A program made the position numbers and the translations under genes. Under the pieces are notes generated by a model that saw only the letters and a list, made by a program, of their open reading frames with translations, ran no database searches and was not told the origin of the DNA. Positions 1 through 12,129 of a DNA stretch of 64,000 bases are shown in pieces. The stretch spans positions 28,877,293-28,941,292 of the forward strand of contig NC_086357.1 of NCBI RefSeq assembly GCF_036324505.1. The letters run 5' to 3'. Origin of the DNA: Eleginops maclovinus. Lineage: Eukaryota > Chordata > Actinopteri > Perciformes > Eleginopidae. Every line of letters begins with the position of its first letter. Position 1 is the first letter of the stretch.

Positions 1-41
1 ACAGCACAGTTACAGGATGATGTAGTTTCTGCTGGACTCAC

Positions 42-3000
42 CACTCCGGTCTCATAAACCACCTCATCGAATATGTTGATGAAGACCTCGTCCTTCACGG
101 ACTGTAAGGCAGCGGCGCTGTAGTCTCCGTTAGGAGCGCTGCAGACGAGGAGAGGTTAATGTTAGTGTTCAGACTGCTACCTGTGTCCCTTCAGGACGTG
201 TTTGAGGGGGAAGTATGAAGGACTGTAAGGTCTGACTGCCAGATACATCATCATATTACTGAGGATAACACACGACCAGTGAAGCAGCAGGAGGACGTCT
301 GGGAGCACATCTGTGTACTACAGACATTACAAAGTGCATGTTGCATAGCAGGGGGCCTTCAAAGGTCATGAGTGGGTGGAGGGGCTTTGGATCGGCCCCC
401 GTCAGGAGTCAGAGGTGATGAAACACAGACGTAAACATGGATATGTTTCTGATGGGGACTCAGAGTAAAGCTCTGGGATGCTCAGTTACTGGGTCACCTG
501 AAGGGCAGCTGCAGCTCCTCGTTCCAGCAGGGGTTCGGCCCCTCGGCGGTGGTGGTCTGAAGCACCGTGCGCTGGAAGGAGACCTCCACAAAGGGCCTCA
601 CCTGAACCTGCACCACACATCATTATATCAGATTAACACCAGGCTGTGCATCAGATGAGGTTTCTAAAACATATTCAGATCAAATAAAGACACAGTGAAC
701 ATTCACACATCAACAGCAGGAGGACGCAGTCATGCTGTATACAATCACCTCCACCCGTCTCCAATAAATACCCGCCTGGAGCCCAACGCCGCCTTCACAA
801 TAAAAGCTTCTCGTAATAAACACACTTAATAATGACAAGTTTACTGTCAACAAAAACAGCTAGAAAATAAAAGTGTTGAAGTGAAACATAATAGAAACCA
901 ATGTGTTTATTTAAGGGGATTCAAGTTCACTATGCTTTTATGTTGAAGGCAGTTCTCCCTTCGAGAGATTCACCGGCTGGTTCCCTCTGTTTCATTTCTG
1001 TATGATGATCATAAAAGGTGCGCAGTAGATGCAGTTCTCTGAGATCTGAAAGTGTGTAGTACCTGGCTGTGGAGCCAATCACTGCCCTGTATGGCCCCCT
1101 GAGATGCCTGTCCAGGTTTACTGAAAGGAGAGCAGATTGATCACATGTGTAGAGCATGGTTGATCGTTATTCCTGAGGTGAGGGAGGTGGTTCCTGGGGC
1201 TGACCTGCTGCCGGGTCTGCGGACGGGGACGTCGTAGGCCCGCAACACGTTGACCAGCAGCTTGATGTCTCCGTCGGACAGATTCTGAGCCGTCACCTTC
1301 TTCCTCTCCTTCCTCTGAGGCTTCAGGGGACGCTTCGGCTCAGCCAGCTTGAACAGGTTCATCCCCAGGATCCTGAACACAGCCAGGGATGATCATTATA
1401 CACATCAGACCACCACTGATCCAGAGACCCATCCTCCTGAAGGGTTAGCACCGAGCCTCCAGGGCTCTGCTGGGATCAGAACTCTGATTCAGTTATATTT
1501 CATGGCCTCTGATGGCACAATAACAGCTGTTTGAAAATAGTTCAAAAATAATGATTTAGCTACAGAAATCCTGAGAGAAAATTGTGGAAAAGAAATAAGT
1601 AGATTTTTTCCTGTGTTTTGACTTAAAGTCAGGTTTTTTTTAAAAGAGAAAAATCTTTTCTAGTTCCTTAAAAAGTAATCTATAAAAACTCGTTCAGAAA
1701 GTATAACACATCTCTACAATATTAAAGACATTAGTTTGTATTTTCCAGATTATGTAATATAATATATATGTTTTGACTTAAAATCTGGAAAATCTGTTTT
1801 AGTTCCTTAAAGAAAAAGATCCATAAAAAAGATTTGGTTAAATGTTTTTTCATCTGCAACAACAACAACAACAACAACTACAACAACAACAACACACTGA
1901 ACAAAAGTACAAAACATCTTTAAATCACAGGGAAATAAACAACCACATACCCAAATCTATATAAACTGCAGAATCCTGGAGGACTGAGCGCTACACAGGG
2001 TCTACACATGGGGACTACTGTACTGACACTAAAGGAGAAACACGGGGGGTGAAGAGAAAGGAGGTCATACCCTGGCCCTGCACCGCTGTTATAATGCATG
2101 CAGGAAAAACCACAGAAGAACACGGAGCAGATTACAGTCACTCTGATCATGGAGCCCCTTCAGAGACTCACCAGAGGAGGTCAGAGGTCACCGGAGGAGC
2201 AGCACCCACCTTTCATTCAGCTATACCTGCAGCCGCTGTTTAACATCACCGGTCTATGTGCTACCTCTGGTATCGACTCAATATCGGTCCATTTGGTTCA
2301 TTATTATTCCCACCAGGGAGCTGAGGCTCTTTGTTTGCTGTTTGCTTGTTTATTTAGATTTTTCTGCTTGAAAATAGTCTTAAAAGCTCTAGGATTTCTT
2401 ATGAGATTCAGTGGTAAACAAGCAATAGAAATATCACAAATTCTCAAAGCTGAAACTGAAATGAGTTTTTCTTCCTTCCTCCTGAACTACAGCTTTACCC
2501 TGAATACTGATGGAGATGTTCTCCCCTTAGAGGCCCTCAAAGCATGTGTAAGTGTGTGATCGGAGCGAAGGAGCCGTAAAGAAAGCCAGTGCGTATCTAC
2601 CCGATGCTGGGTATCTCCTCCTCCATCACCAGGTCGGACAGCAGGAAGTGGTGCTTGGCCAGCAGGAATCTGTTGATGAGAGACTCTCTGATCTGTGGGA
2701 GAGGAGCACATTGACTCAGTGACATCATGAAGCGTGTGAGGACAACGCCTCAGATGCTGCTCACCTTCTGCAGGTATTTGGCCACTAAGGCTCTGTGTGA
2801 GTCCAGATGGTCTTTAGTGTCCACCACCTCTCCTTCCTTCACTTTCTTCTCATAGTCCTGCAGGTGAACCAAAGCAGAAGCGAGTCAACTAGAGCACCCC
2901 CCCTCTCTCCCATCATGCCCTGCAGCAGTAGACGTTTGGAGGTCTGACCTGGAACATCTTCTCTGTGACTTCCCTCTCCAGAGCCGGGACGAACTTGTAG

Positions 3001-6000
3001 TTCCTGAACTCTGCCACTTCCTGGTTCCTGAGCGTGAGCAGACGGAACCTTCTGGACGACTCCAGCTCCTCATCGGACACGAAGTGAAATTCCTCCTGCA
3101 GCTGCTCCAGACGGAAATACTCCGGGGCCGTCACCTCTCCGCTGCTGGCCACCTGACGGAGGAACAGACACCATGATTCAGAGCCAGCGGGCGGCACGTC
3201 TCCTCGCCACAGATCCTGATACGCACCTTCAGCAGCTGCATGATGGAGGCGTTCTTGGGGTCGTTGGGGTCCAGGCGGGACTGCTTGGCCCACTCTCCAA
3301 TCTTTTTCATGTCGTACAGTCCAGCGGCACCGATACATGTGACGGCATCGAGACGACCCGGACCACTAAGAGAGATGCATATGAGAGAAGGGATGGGGGG
3401 TGCTGGACGACTGTCAAAGTTCTGAAAGAAGTCCCAAAGCTGTCCCTGGATAAACCTTTACCTGTGTTTGGCAGCAGGGTGCTGGGACAGCGGGGGGGCG
3501 AGGGCAGCTCCGTCCTCCCCGACCCCCCAGGACACGCAGCAGGACAGTTTCCCCGAGGTCAGCAGCGTCTGCTTGTTACTGCCGTCAGCCTCGAAGGAGA
3601 GGGGGACGTCTGGGGGGAGACAGAGGGCGTCAGGCAGGAAGTGATGCACACACATACCACTTCCTGTGCTGCTGGTTCTGACCCAGTCCTTGCTCTCCTC
3701 AGGACTAAATCTGTCCAGTGGTTTAGAGCAGTGGTTCAGGACCCCTAGGGGCAGTTTGCAGAACTGCAGGGAGACGTACATTACTGATGCTATTTATTTC
3801 CACACAAACAACCTTTCTAAATCAATGTGTGAGCCTGGTCCCCCCCCAGAACTATCAGAGCTCATGGAGAGCAGCGTGATGTCTGGACACGTCTTCACTG
3901 ACAGAGAGGGAGGGGCTGCAGGAGGCTCGCTGGTGTCCTGGTGTTAAATCGAGTCACTCACCACTTCCTACGCCCTCGTGCTCCAGCAGGACTCTCTGGT
4001 TGCTGCTGAACTCAAACTCCTCCACAGGGACGCTGCTGCCCCCCACCCCGGGTCCAGGCACCGGAACAAACACCTGAGCCAGCAGGCAGCAGGAGGAGCC
4101 CCCCTCCTCAAACACCTGCACAACACAAGAGATCCTTCATTAAACCTGAAGAGGAGAGGAGGAGCAGCAGGAGGTGCAGCAGGAGCAGGAGGTGCAGCAG
4201 GAGGAGCAGCAGGAGGTGCAGCAGGAGCAGCAGGAGGAGTAGCTGGAGGAGCAGCAGGAGGAGGTGCAGCAGGAGGAGCTCACCTGCAGGGCGATGCTCT
4301 GAGGACAGTGGACGATCTTCAGGTTGAAGATCTGTCCGAAGTGGACCCTGAATTCGGCGCTGAGGGGCCGGCTGTCAGTTCTGGAGACTTCTTTGTTGTT
4401 GTAGAGGATCTTTATGAAGAGGGAGCGCTTTGCCACGTCCTCCCTGCGAGCGACTTCAGCCCTGCTGCGTGAGGAGGCACAGTGTGACATCATCAGGTAA
4501 CAGGTCTGCATTTGCTGCTCTTTACACACGTTTGGAGCCAATCACAGAGCGGCAGGGAGCAGGGAGGACGGACAGGTGCTCAGCGTACCTGCCGCAGTCC
4601 TCGCTGGCCGTGATGTTTCCGGACGCTGACAGCTCGGGTATCAGGATCGGTTCTCCGGGTTTCCTGCGGATCCTGGAGGCTTTCTCTCTGACCTGCTGCT
4701 CTATGGAGACGATGTCCGGCTTCTCTGGGGGCCCCGGTTTGGGGGGCCCTTCTTCAGCGGGGCCCTCTGATTCGCTCACCTCTTCATCTTCCTCTTCGGT
4801 TTCCTCCTGACCTTTCTTCCTCCTCTTCTTCTTCTTGGCTTTCTGAACACAGTACAATCATCAGGATAAAGAAAAAGAATTTAGATCCAGAGATACAGGA
4901 TGACATCACTGAGGACCCTCTCTCCCCTAGCAACTGAGAAACTGACCCTGAAAAACCTGAGGAATACACCCTCAGGTAACCAGATACCAGATTAATAGTT
5001 ATTAATAATCCCAAAGTAACCAGATACCAGATTAATAGTTATTAATAATCCCCTGTCTCGTAATCTTGATGAGATGTCTCCAGAAGGCACCGGGGGGTTC
5101 AGAGGGTCAGAAGATAAACCAGGATAAGACGTCAGGTCTCTGAGCAGGACCCCGGCTCTCTGCAGCAGTACCTGTCTCCTCCTCCAGATCTTCCACTCCT
5201 CCAGCTGCCTCTTGTACTCGCCCAGCTTCTTCTGGTAGTCCTCTTCCATCTCCGCCTCCAGCTCCACCACCTCAGCCAGGATCTCCCCCTCACACTGACG
5301 CTCGTCAGAGGCCCGGTCCACGTTCTCCCTGGAGAATTAAAGAGCCACGTTAATCTGCAGAAGATCCCAGAGAGACCAGCCACGCTCTGCTGCTGGAGCT
5401 CTACCTCCTGAGGGACAGCTTGTAGGGCGTGTTGGTGAACTTCTGGAAGTCTCTGAGGGTCTTCAGCTCCTTCCACACCCTGACGATGTTCCTCAGCAGA
5501 ACCCGGTCCTTCTCCTGCTCGCTGTCCCGCAGCTGCCTGGTGCTCCTGTTATATTCGGGGGATCAGAGAGCTGCTTTATATTCACAGTGAGGTCCAGAGT
5601 TCCAGATGGAGCTCTGAAGCTGTGAGGTCTCTAAGGCTGCAGAGACTATGGGATGGAAAGGATCTCCTGTCTGTGGTTTGGTGGGATAATGTGCCGATCT
5701 TTGGATAAGGGGAACACTGGTTCAACCCCCACTGCAGTCAGCATGTGTCTCTGGGACAGATGCTCCTGATTGTAACAGCTGCTGAGAATAAACGCTCCTC
5801 GCTGGAGTGTCCTAATGATGCTGCTTCTCTGATCTGAGACCTGCTGCTTCTGTTTTATCTCAGATTAAAGTGAGTATCTCTGGACCCCTACATGTTTTTT
5901 TAAACATTAGTTAACTGGTTTTAGAAATGTGATTGGCCCTGCTGTTGGTAATACAGGTGTGCACCTGCAGCAGGGAGGCGCACCAGCCAGGGGAATGTTG

Positions 6001-6739
6001 AGGTAGCTCGGTTTCTAGGATGTTAAAAGTTGTAAAGGAAGCTCTGCAGCCCCGAGGCTTCATGGAGCAGACTGCTCTGATGCTCAGAGGCAGGACTGAG
6101 CAGGAGACCCTCTCCGTCCTCACCTGACCTCCAGACTGTACTCAGAGATCCGGCGCTGCATGGCCGGAGTCAGACTCTGTCCTCCATGGATCTCCAGAAT
6201 ATTCCTCAGAGCATTCCTCAGTCCGTTCAGCTGCAGCACCGGGAACACACACACACACACACAGTTTATTTAACATAGCTAAAGGACTGCTGTCCAAAAG
6301 AGTTGGAACGTACAAGGTTTTAATTCTAATCGGTGAGAGCTATCAGCACTAATACTATTTATAATCGTGAGGAGGGGGACAGCTCTGCTACACCCCCCCG
6401 CACTGAGAGGCTGACCTTGTCGGTGAGGTGTGCAGAGAGGTTGTTGCGCTGCCTGCTCAGGTACTGATCGTACAGCTGAGCCAGGCGGGAGCCCAGCACA
6501 TGTTCCCGGCTGAAGAGGGGGTGGTGGGAGAAGATGAGCCCGGAAACATCCACATCCAGCTGGTAGTCCCCCTCGGGGTCCGCAGCCCCCGACAGGTACA
6601 GATTAGCATACTTAGACTTCAGCGGCTGGGGGAGAGCACAACAACACCCATCATGCACTGCTCTGCTCAAAGGAAGCATGAGATACCCTTAAATCTGTGG
6701 GAGAGTAAGTGGTAAATATGGGTAATGACTGGACTGTTG

Positions 6740-6821
<82 letters not shown>

Positions 6822-9800
6822 TGTGGTTTGTGTGAGTGTATGTGTATGTGTCTGACCTTCCTGTACACAGTGTGTAGTGCAGGGTCCAGGTCCTCCTCCA
6901 TGTGGAAGAGGGGGGGTCTGGTGGAGGACTCCTTGATGGGGTCAGGCAGAGCCCGGATCCTGCCGTCGTCTCCGAACCACTTCTTCCCCTGGGGACACAT
7001 TCAGAGACAGAGATGTCTTTAGTGGTCCACAGAGCTCCAGAGGCAGCAGCACTGAGCCGGTCCTCACCTCCTCCATCTGCAGGATGCGATTCTCCAGAAC
7101 ATTCTGGTTGCTCAGAGAGACGGGGGGCCTTTCCCCCACATACAGACCCTCATCCTCCAGGTAGCGAGGCTTCATGTTGTCAGCGAGTTTGATGTGGGCC
7201 GCCACTGGGAGACAGGAAAAACACTTACTCTGCAGCAGGGGCTCCAACTCTGTTCAACATGACATTTCTTAAAAAGAAAAGTAACAACTGATTTATAACA
7301 GCTTTAATTTATCTTTATTTTTCAAATGGCAAAGTCCCTAAATATCACCCGCTCAGGAACAACTCTGCCCTTCACTCTGGAGAGGCAGAGATCACTGAAC
7401 CAACTTTATGGATACCTATGCCGCTGCAGTTTTAATAAAGTGGGCGGTCAGAATCAGGTCAGACCACTAATAATCTACAGTTCAGTTCAGCTGAAGCAAA
7501 GCGTCCGCTTTGTCTGAACCCCAGCAGAAGTTCATCCAGCTCACTGGCCCACAAACAAAGGCAGCTCAGAAAGTCCGCTCCGGGTTTTACCGCGGATCCA
7601 CCAAGGAATTTAATTCACTACTTCATTAACTAACCTTTGCCTCCCGAATCTAGAAATATGTATCATTTATAACAGGAAGCCACAAGCATCCGTGTGGAAG
7701 TATTAGTCATGAATCCGACACACACTGATGATTGTGTTTGCTGAATGAAATAAAAATGTGTCTTTAAATATACAGAAGCGTTAATGGTTAGTATAGCAAC
7801 CAAATTAATCCCCCCCTAAAAAAAGAGCATCTTAAATCCATGTCCAAGAGTTTACTTCACTGAGTCTGCAGATGAACCCTGAAGTCACCCACCGTTAGCA
7901 TCACATAGCGCCCCATTAGCATCAGATAACGCCTCATTAGCATCACATAGCGCCTCGTTAGCATCACATAGTGCCTCGTTAGCATCACATAACGCATTGT
8001 TAGCATCACATAGTGCCTCGTTAGCATCACATAGTGCCCCATTAGCATCACATAGTGCCTCGTTAGCATCACATAGCGCCCCGTTAGCATCACAAAACGC
8101 CTCATTAGCATCACATAGCGCCTCGTTAGCATCACATAGCGCCTCAATAGCTTCACATAACGCCTCGTTAGCATCACATAATGCCTCGTTAGCATCACAT
8201 AGCGCCCCGTTAGCATCACATAAAGCCCTGTTAGCATCACATAGCGCCTCGTTAGCTTCACATAACGCATCGTTAGCATCACATAACGCCTTGTTACGCC
8301 TCTTTAGCTTCACATAACGCCTCGTTAGCATCACATAGCGCCTCGTTAGCACGCCTCATTAGCATCACATAGTGCCTCGTTAGCATCACATAGTGCCCCA
8401 TTAGCATCACATAGTGCCTCGTTAGCATCACATAGCACCCCGTTAGCATCACATAACGCCTCATTAGCATCACATAGCGCCTCGTTAGCATCACATAACG
8501 CCTCATTAGCATCACATAATGCCACGTTAGCATCACATAGCGCCCCGTTAGCATCACATAAAGCCCCGTTAGCATCACATAAAGCCCCGTTAGCATCACA
8601 TAGCGCCTCGTTAGCCTCACATAACGCCTCGTTAGCATCACATAACGCCTTGTTACGCCTCTTTAGCTTCACATAACGCCTCGTTAGCATCACATAGTGC
8701 CTCGTTAGCATCACGTAGCGCCTGGTTTCCATATAAAGTCAGAGCTGGAGAAATGAAGATGATGGTGGTGATGTCAGTGATGAAGGTGGAGAGTCTCATG
8801 GTGATATCTGGGATGCAAATATTTGATCAGCAGACAGGTATGAGTTTTACCATCCAGATCCTCTCACACACACCAAACTGTACACACTCTTTCCTCTCCA
8901 TATCCTGAAGCTTTCACACACCCCTCCCCTATGGCAGGATGTCCTGGTTTATGGAGGGATACAGCGAGGGAGAAACCTTTGCCTCTTTTAGGTCAGGATC
9001 CTGAAGCTGGATTCATCCATCGTCCAGCTCTCAGCGGCGGTAATGTGTGCTGTGTTTAAAGGAGGTGGGGTTCATAGTGTAAAGGTTACCTGATGAGAGG
9101 CTGGGCGTAAAGAGGACCGCGTTCTCTCGCTCGATGCGCTGTCCGGACCGGAGATACTCGGCTCTCTTCATCTCCAGGAAGTCCTGTGTGGATTGTTGGA
9201 GCAGCAGCAGATCTCCGTCCGTCACCAGAGGAGCGCCTTCATTCTGAGGGACGGAGAACACACAGAGTTCAGAAGAGGGGACAATGGTTTCTCACATTAT
9301 GGTCTGTGTCTTACCTGATCTTCATTCCCATCTGGACCCTCCTGCTGCTGCTGCTCCTCCTCCTCCTCCTCCTCCTCCTCCTCAGATGTTCTGCGTTTCT
9401 CTTTGGTCTTGTTCCCATCTCGTGGATCCGGCTCAAAGGTGAGTGTGAAGAAATTGTACGCCTCCTCCGCAGTGGGCAGTCCGTCTCCTTTCTGTAGGCA
9501 GTGACAATAAACTCAACATAAAGGATTACAGTTTGGGGAATATAAGAAGTGATTGATGGTCTCACTATTGGAACTATAAACCATTTCAGTCCACAGTAAA
9601 AGAAATGACTCTTTGGTTTAGTTGAGCATTACTTCTCATCTTTGATTCCCTGTAAACAACAACATGTGTTGTTGTTCAGACTGTTTGAGTCGTTTGAATC
9701 AGTCAGATGTTCGAAAAGTGAAGAGAAAGAAAACAACTGATTTAAGTCAAACTCAACTTTCTTATGATATGTACTTTATACATTTCTTGTTGTTGTTGTT

Positions 9801-11933
9801 GTTGTTGAACTCCTTTTTCTAACAACCTTCAGTGAACTAGATTCCACTCTCGGTTTCAAAATGTTTGCAATCAGCCTTACTCGTCTGGCAGCTTCTCTGA
9901 ACTGGACCCTGGTGCTGAGAGCCAGAGGGTCGTCCGGTTTCCCAGCTCCGTCCGGATCCGCCTGCAAAACAACCAGAGTTACCCTCCTCTGCTCGGGGCT
10001 CACTTCCTGTTAGAGGACCCTCCTCTGCTCGGTGCTCACTTCCTGTTAGAGGACCCCCCTCTGTGTCTGACGCTTACCTCCCTGTCGAACCTGGTCCTGG
10101 TGTCTGGGTCCCGGAGGCTGTGCAGGCGGCTGGCCGGCTCCACAGAGGCCTCCTGCTCCTGGAGGCTCTCCCCTCTGGACTGGAAGTCAACACATTACCA
10201 TTGTCATTTTCTCTCCAGGAACGGGAAGTCTCCACATCCTATTCAAAGTGTGTTTACCCTGGCTGCTCTCAGCTTCTCCTCCAGGCGTCGGGTCACAGAG
10301 CTCTCCAGCAGCTGAGAGCCGGGGGCCTGCTGCGCTCTGCAGGAGACACCTGAAGACAAGTAATACTCAGCATCATCGCTCCTGACCTCAGACCAGATAT
10401 CGGCACATGTCTCTGAGTTGTTCGTCTGGTGCTGGACCTCCGAATAGATCAATGGACGTCTCTGTGTTTGAGGCCATCAAGCTACTTATGATGTGTTTAT
10501 GGTCAAAGCTTCCATGGGTCAATGACCTCGGTACAACACTGGTCTACACACACACACATCACTCCCTCAGTTAGAACTCTAGATACAGAGAAAAGCCTAA
10601 ATCTGCTTTTTCCATCCAGTGTTAGAATACAAAACACTTTCCTTTGATTCGGGGAAATGTTGGGTGAAATATCTGGTTCCTGCATGTGCATTTCTGTGCC
10701 GAAATAGAGGCTTTTATTTTGCATCCCATCTTGACCAGCGCTCTCTGGCAGACCGTGGATTTTTATTAGCCTAATAATGTCCAGCAAAGGGACATGGAGG
10801 TAGAGAGGATGTGCTTAGGGAGGACATGGACACCCACTTCTCTGAGATCCAGTCGGAGGTCTTGATGAAACCACAGAGCCAGCAGCCTTTTCAGCAGACC
10901 CCTCCTCTTCACTGTGGCGCTGAGTGCTCGGGATCTCCTCCACACCTTTGTCATCATCACGGGGGGACGTCTGCTCAAGCAGCTGCGACACAGAGACAAT
11001 ACTTAAACATATAGTGTGAAGCGAAGCGGTCAGTAAAGGCGGAGAAAAGAAGACGGCGTACCTTTTTCTTCCGTCTCTGTCTCTGAGCTCTGAGCGTTCG
11101 TTTCAGAGTCTCTCCCGGATCTTCCTCGCTGATTTGAGGCTCCTGTTGCAACAAAAGCACGACATTCAGAAGACAAACAGCAAACTATACTTCTATCCAC
11201 ACGGCTATTTAGCACAGCTGGACAAAAGAAGGTTCATTTGTAAAGAGATGAGAGAGGAGGATCAGTGTTGAGCCCCACACACACACACCAACTACAGCTA
11301 CACACACACACACCTTCATGGTGGTTTCCAGATTGTCCTCACTCAGTTTGGAAGATGGAACCAGAGCCTATGGAGTAAAATGAGATGAAGTGGAGCAGCT
11401 CTGACTGTGAGCTCCTCTCTTACTGATGCACACTCCTCTACAGCTCACAGTGAGTGTTGTTCAGATCTTCTCATGCAGGAGAAATACTCTACGCTGGAAA
11501 CACTCCTTTCCTTAAAAACTACTCAAAGTAAAGGATTCCTGCACAGTAAAGCGTAGTCAGAGTACCAGTATTGACCATTGAAATGTTCCACTATATGACA
11601 GGTGGGGGTTCAAATGCGTTATGTGTGATTGAGCTGGATTAAATGCTGCTTTGAGCCCCCACAAACAAGATGTGTACATTCATTCAGGATAGAACTTCAC
11701 CTGGATGTCGTCCACAGGTCTGTGTCGGACCAAACTCTCCTGTAAAGCTCGTCTTTTTCTCCTCAGTTTTTCTCGAATGTCACTAAAACATAGAAACAAG
11801 CAGAGCTAAGGTTAGCCTAGAAGCTAACCGTGAACTCTGAGACACATGATGTGAACGTTTAAGCCTTTAACTAAGGTTGTTAGTGTGCGGAACAACAGGA
11901 AAGCAGGTAGTGTGGTTACCTTGATGAAGCCAT
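42..11933 (-). CDS. cc2d2a: Coiled-coil and C2 domain-containing protein 2A (5' two thirds; 3' end outside window)
   Basis: CC2D2A is a scaffold of the ciliary transition zone (MKS/B9 module) needed for ciliogenesis; human mutations cause Meckel and Joubert syndromes. Coding exons in gene order (plus-strand coordinates): 11920-11933, 11701-11782, 11314-11367, 11062-11142, 10834-10982, 10258-10336, 10078-10179, 9881-9961, 9315-9491, 9090-9243, 7068-7204, 6857-6988, 6416-6625, 6124-6230, 5405-5545, 5172-5328, 4589-4842, 4284-4461, 3962-4115, 3462-3609, 3227-3365, 2949-3152, 2765-2857, 2601-2692, 1205-1372, 498-607, 42-138. All junctions are GT-AG and phases agree, except that one exon is missing between 608 and 1204. 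The protein starts [16 protein letters not shown]. It has a Glu/Gln tract near residue 250, conserved blocks such as RYLEDEGLY and [15 protein letters not shown], a coiled coil near residues 570-620, then C2-type segments ([29 protein letters not shown]). It is cut after [13 protein letters not shown], roughly two thirds along the human protein. Identity is very secure. The exon 10834-10982 is poorly conserved but fits both phases. Confidence 0.96.
608..1204 (-). other. cc2d2a intron segment that should contain one unrecognised exon
   Basis: The exon ending at 1205 stops in phase 2 (codons ..GGC AGC AG). The next recognised exon (498-607) starts in phase 0 with GTT CAG GTG. Joining them directly gives an immediate in-frame TGA. 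The human protein has a Ser/Thr-rich linker of roughly 35 residues at this point, so an exon of length 1 modulo 3 is expected here. I could not find it by eye. A 75-codon minus-strand ORF at 930-1157 (motif [16 protein letters not shown]) lies in the interval but does not resemble CC2D2A and I do not recognise it. Confidence 0.5.
1373..2600 (-). other. cc2d2a intron, no further feature
   Basis: AT-rich intron between the exons at 1205-1372 and 2601-2692. It holds a short (CAA)n tract near 1858-1895 and poly-A/T runs. The small ORFs here show no recognisable domain. Nothing else seen. Confidence 0.6.
4153..4283. repeat. (GCAGGA/GGAGCA)n purine-rich microsatellite in cc2d2a intron
   Basis: Imperfect GCA/GGA triplet array of about 130 bp. 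It lies directly beside the donor of the 4284-4461 exon and about 40 bp from the exon ending at 4115. The intron (4116-4283) is therefore mostly repeat. On the gene's own strand the transcript is a CU-rich CTCCTGCTG tract. Confidence 0.85.
4976..5052. repeat. Two-copy 40-bp tandem duplication in cc2d2a intron
   Basis: The segment starting GTAACCAGATACCAG and ending TTATTAATAATCCC occurs twice in direct succession, from 4976 and from 5016, almost without change. This looks like a recent local duplication in the intron between 4842 and 5172. Confidence 0.85.
6742..6817. repeat. (GT)n microsatellite in cc2d2a intron
   Basis: About 75 bp of uninterrupted GT on the plus strand (CA on the transcribed strand), about 40 bp from the exon 6857-6988. 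Confidence 0.97.
7888..8722. repeat. 21-bp minisatellite in the large cc2d2a intron
   Basis: About 40 imperfect copies of a 21-bp unit built on GTTAGCATCACATAGCGCC. A longer internal block (GCATCACATAACGCCTTG then TTACGCCTCTTTAGCTTC) occurs near 8275-8330 and again near 8635-8690, so a stretch of about 360 bp was itself duplicated. Because 21 is a multiple of three, long repeat ORFs appear on both strands; they are not genes. The rest of the intron (7205-9089) has nothing else recognisable. Confidence 0.95.
9342..9383 (-). repeat. cc2d2a: Coding triplet repeat: poly-Glu/poly-Gln tract in cc2d2a
   Basis: On the minus strand this is (GAG)n followed by (CAG)4 inside exon 9315-9491. It encodes roughly eleven Glu then four Gln (about residues 250-265), just after the KEKRRTS segment. 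Mammalian CC2D2A is also acidic here, so the repeat lengthens an already acidic linker. It is likely length-polymorphic. Confidence 0.9.
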
Positions 11934-11978
11934 GCCGGAGAAGAGGTTTATTTTAACGGTAGAAACAGAGCCGTTCTG

Positions 11979-11991
11979 GCTGCCTAGTAAC
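11979..11991. promoter_or_regulatory. Candidate RFX X-box upstream of cc2d2a
   Basis: GCTGCC-T-AGTAAC lies 46-58 bp upstream of the cc2d2a start codon at 11933. The second half-site fits RGYAAC exactly; the first fits GYTRCC but deviates from the stricter GTNRCC. RFX-bound X-boxes close to the start are a hallmark of ciliary genes. Function is inferred from motif plus position plus gene identity. Confidence 0.5.
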
Positions 11992-12096
11992 GGCAGATAC
12001 ACTACTCTTCAACCTACCTTGGATTTAAGCACAAGTCCCACCCTACTGCGCTGTGATTCGCTAGTACTCGTTAATTCTGTTCAACACGTCCTTGTG

Positions 12097-12101
12097 ATTG
12101 G
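12097..12101 (-). promoter_or_regulatory. CCAAT box (reverse) upstream of cc2d2a
   Basis: ATTGG on the plus strand reads CCAAT in the direction of cc2d2a, about 165 bp upstream of its ATG and inside GTGATTGGATAC. This is a typical NF-Y position, but the motif is short and could be chance. Confidence 0.3.
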
Positions 12102-12129
12102 ATACAAATTACATGGTCTCACTTCAGAT

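Noticed and set aside
930..1157. 75-codon ORF ([16 protein letters not shown]) as the missing cc2d2a exon
   Set aside because: No resemblance to CC2D2A and no splice pair giving the required phase 2 to phase 0 transition.
2098..2559. 153-codon plus-strand ORF antisense to cc2d2a
   Set aside because: No recognisable domain and no codon or context support; chance frame in an intron.
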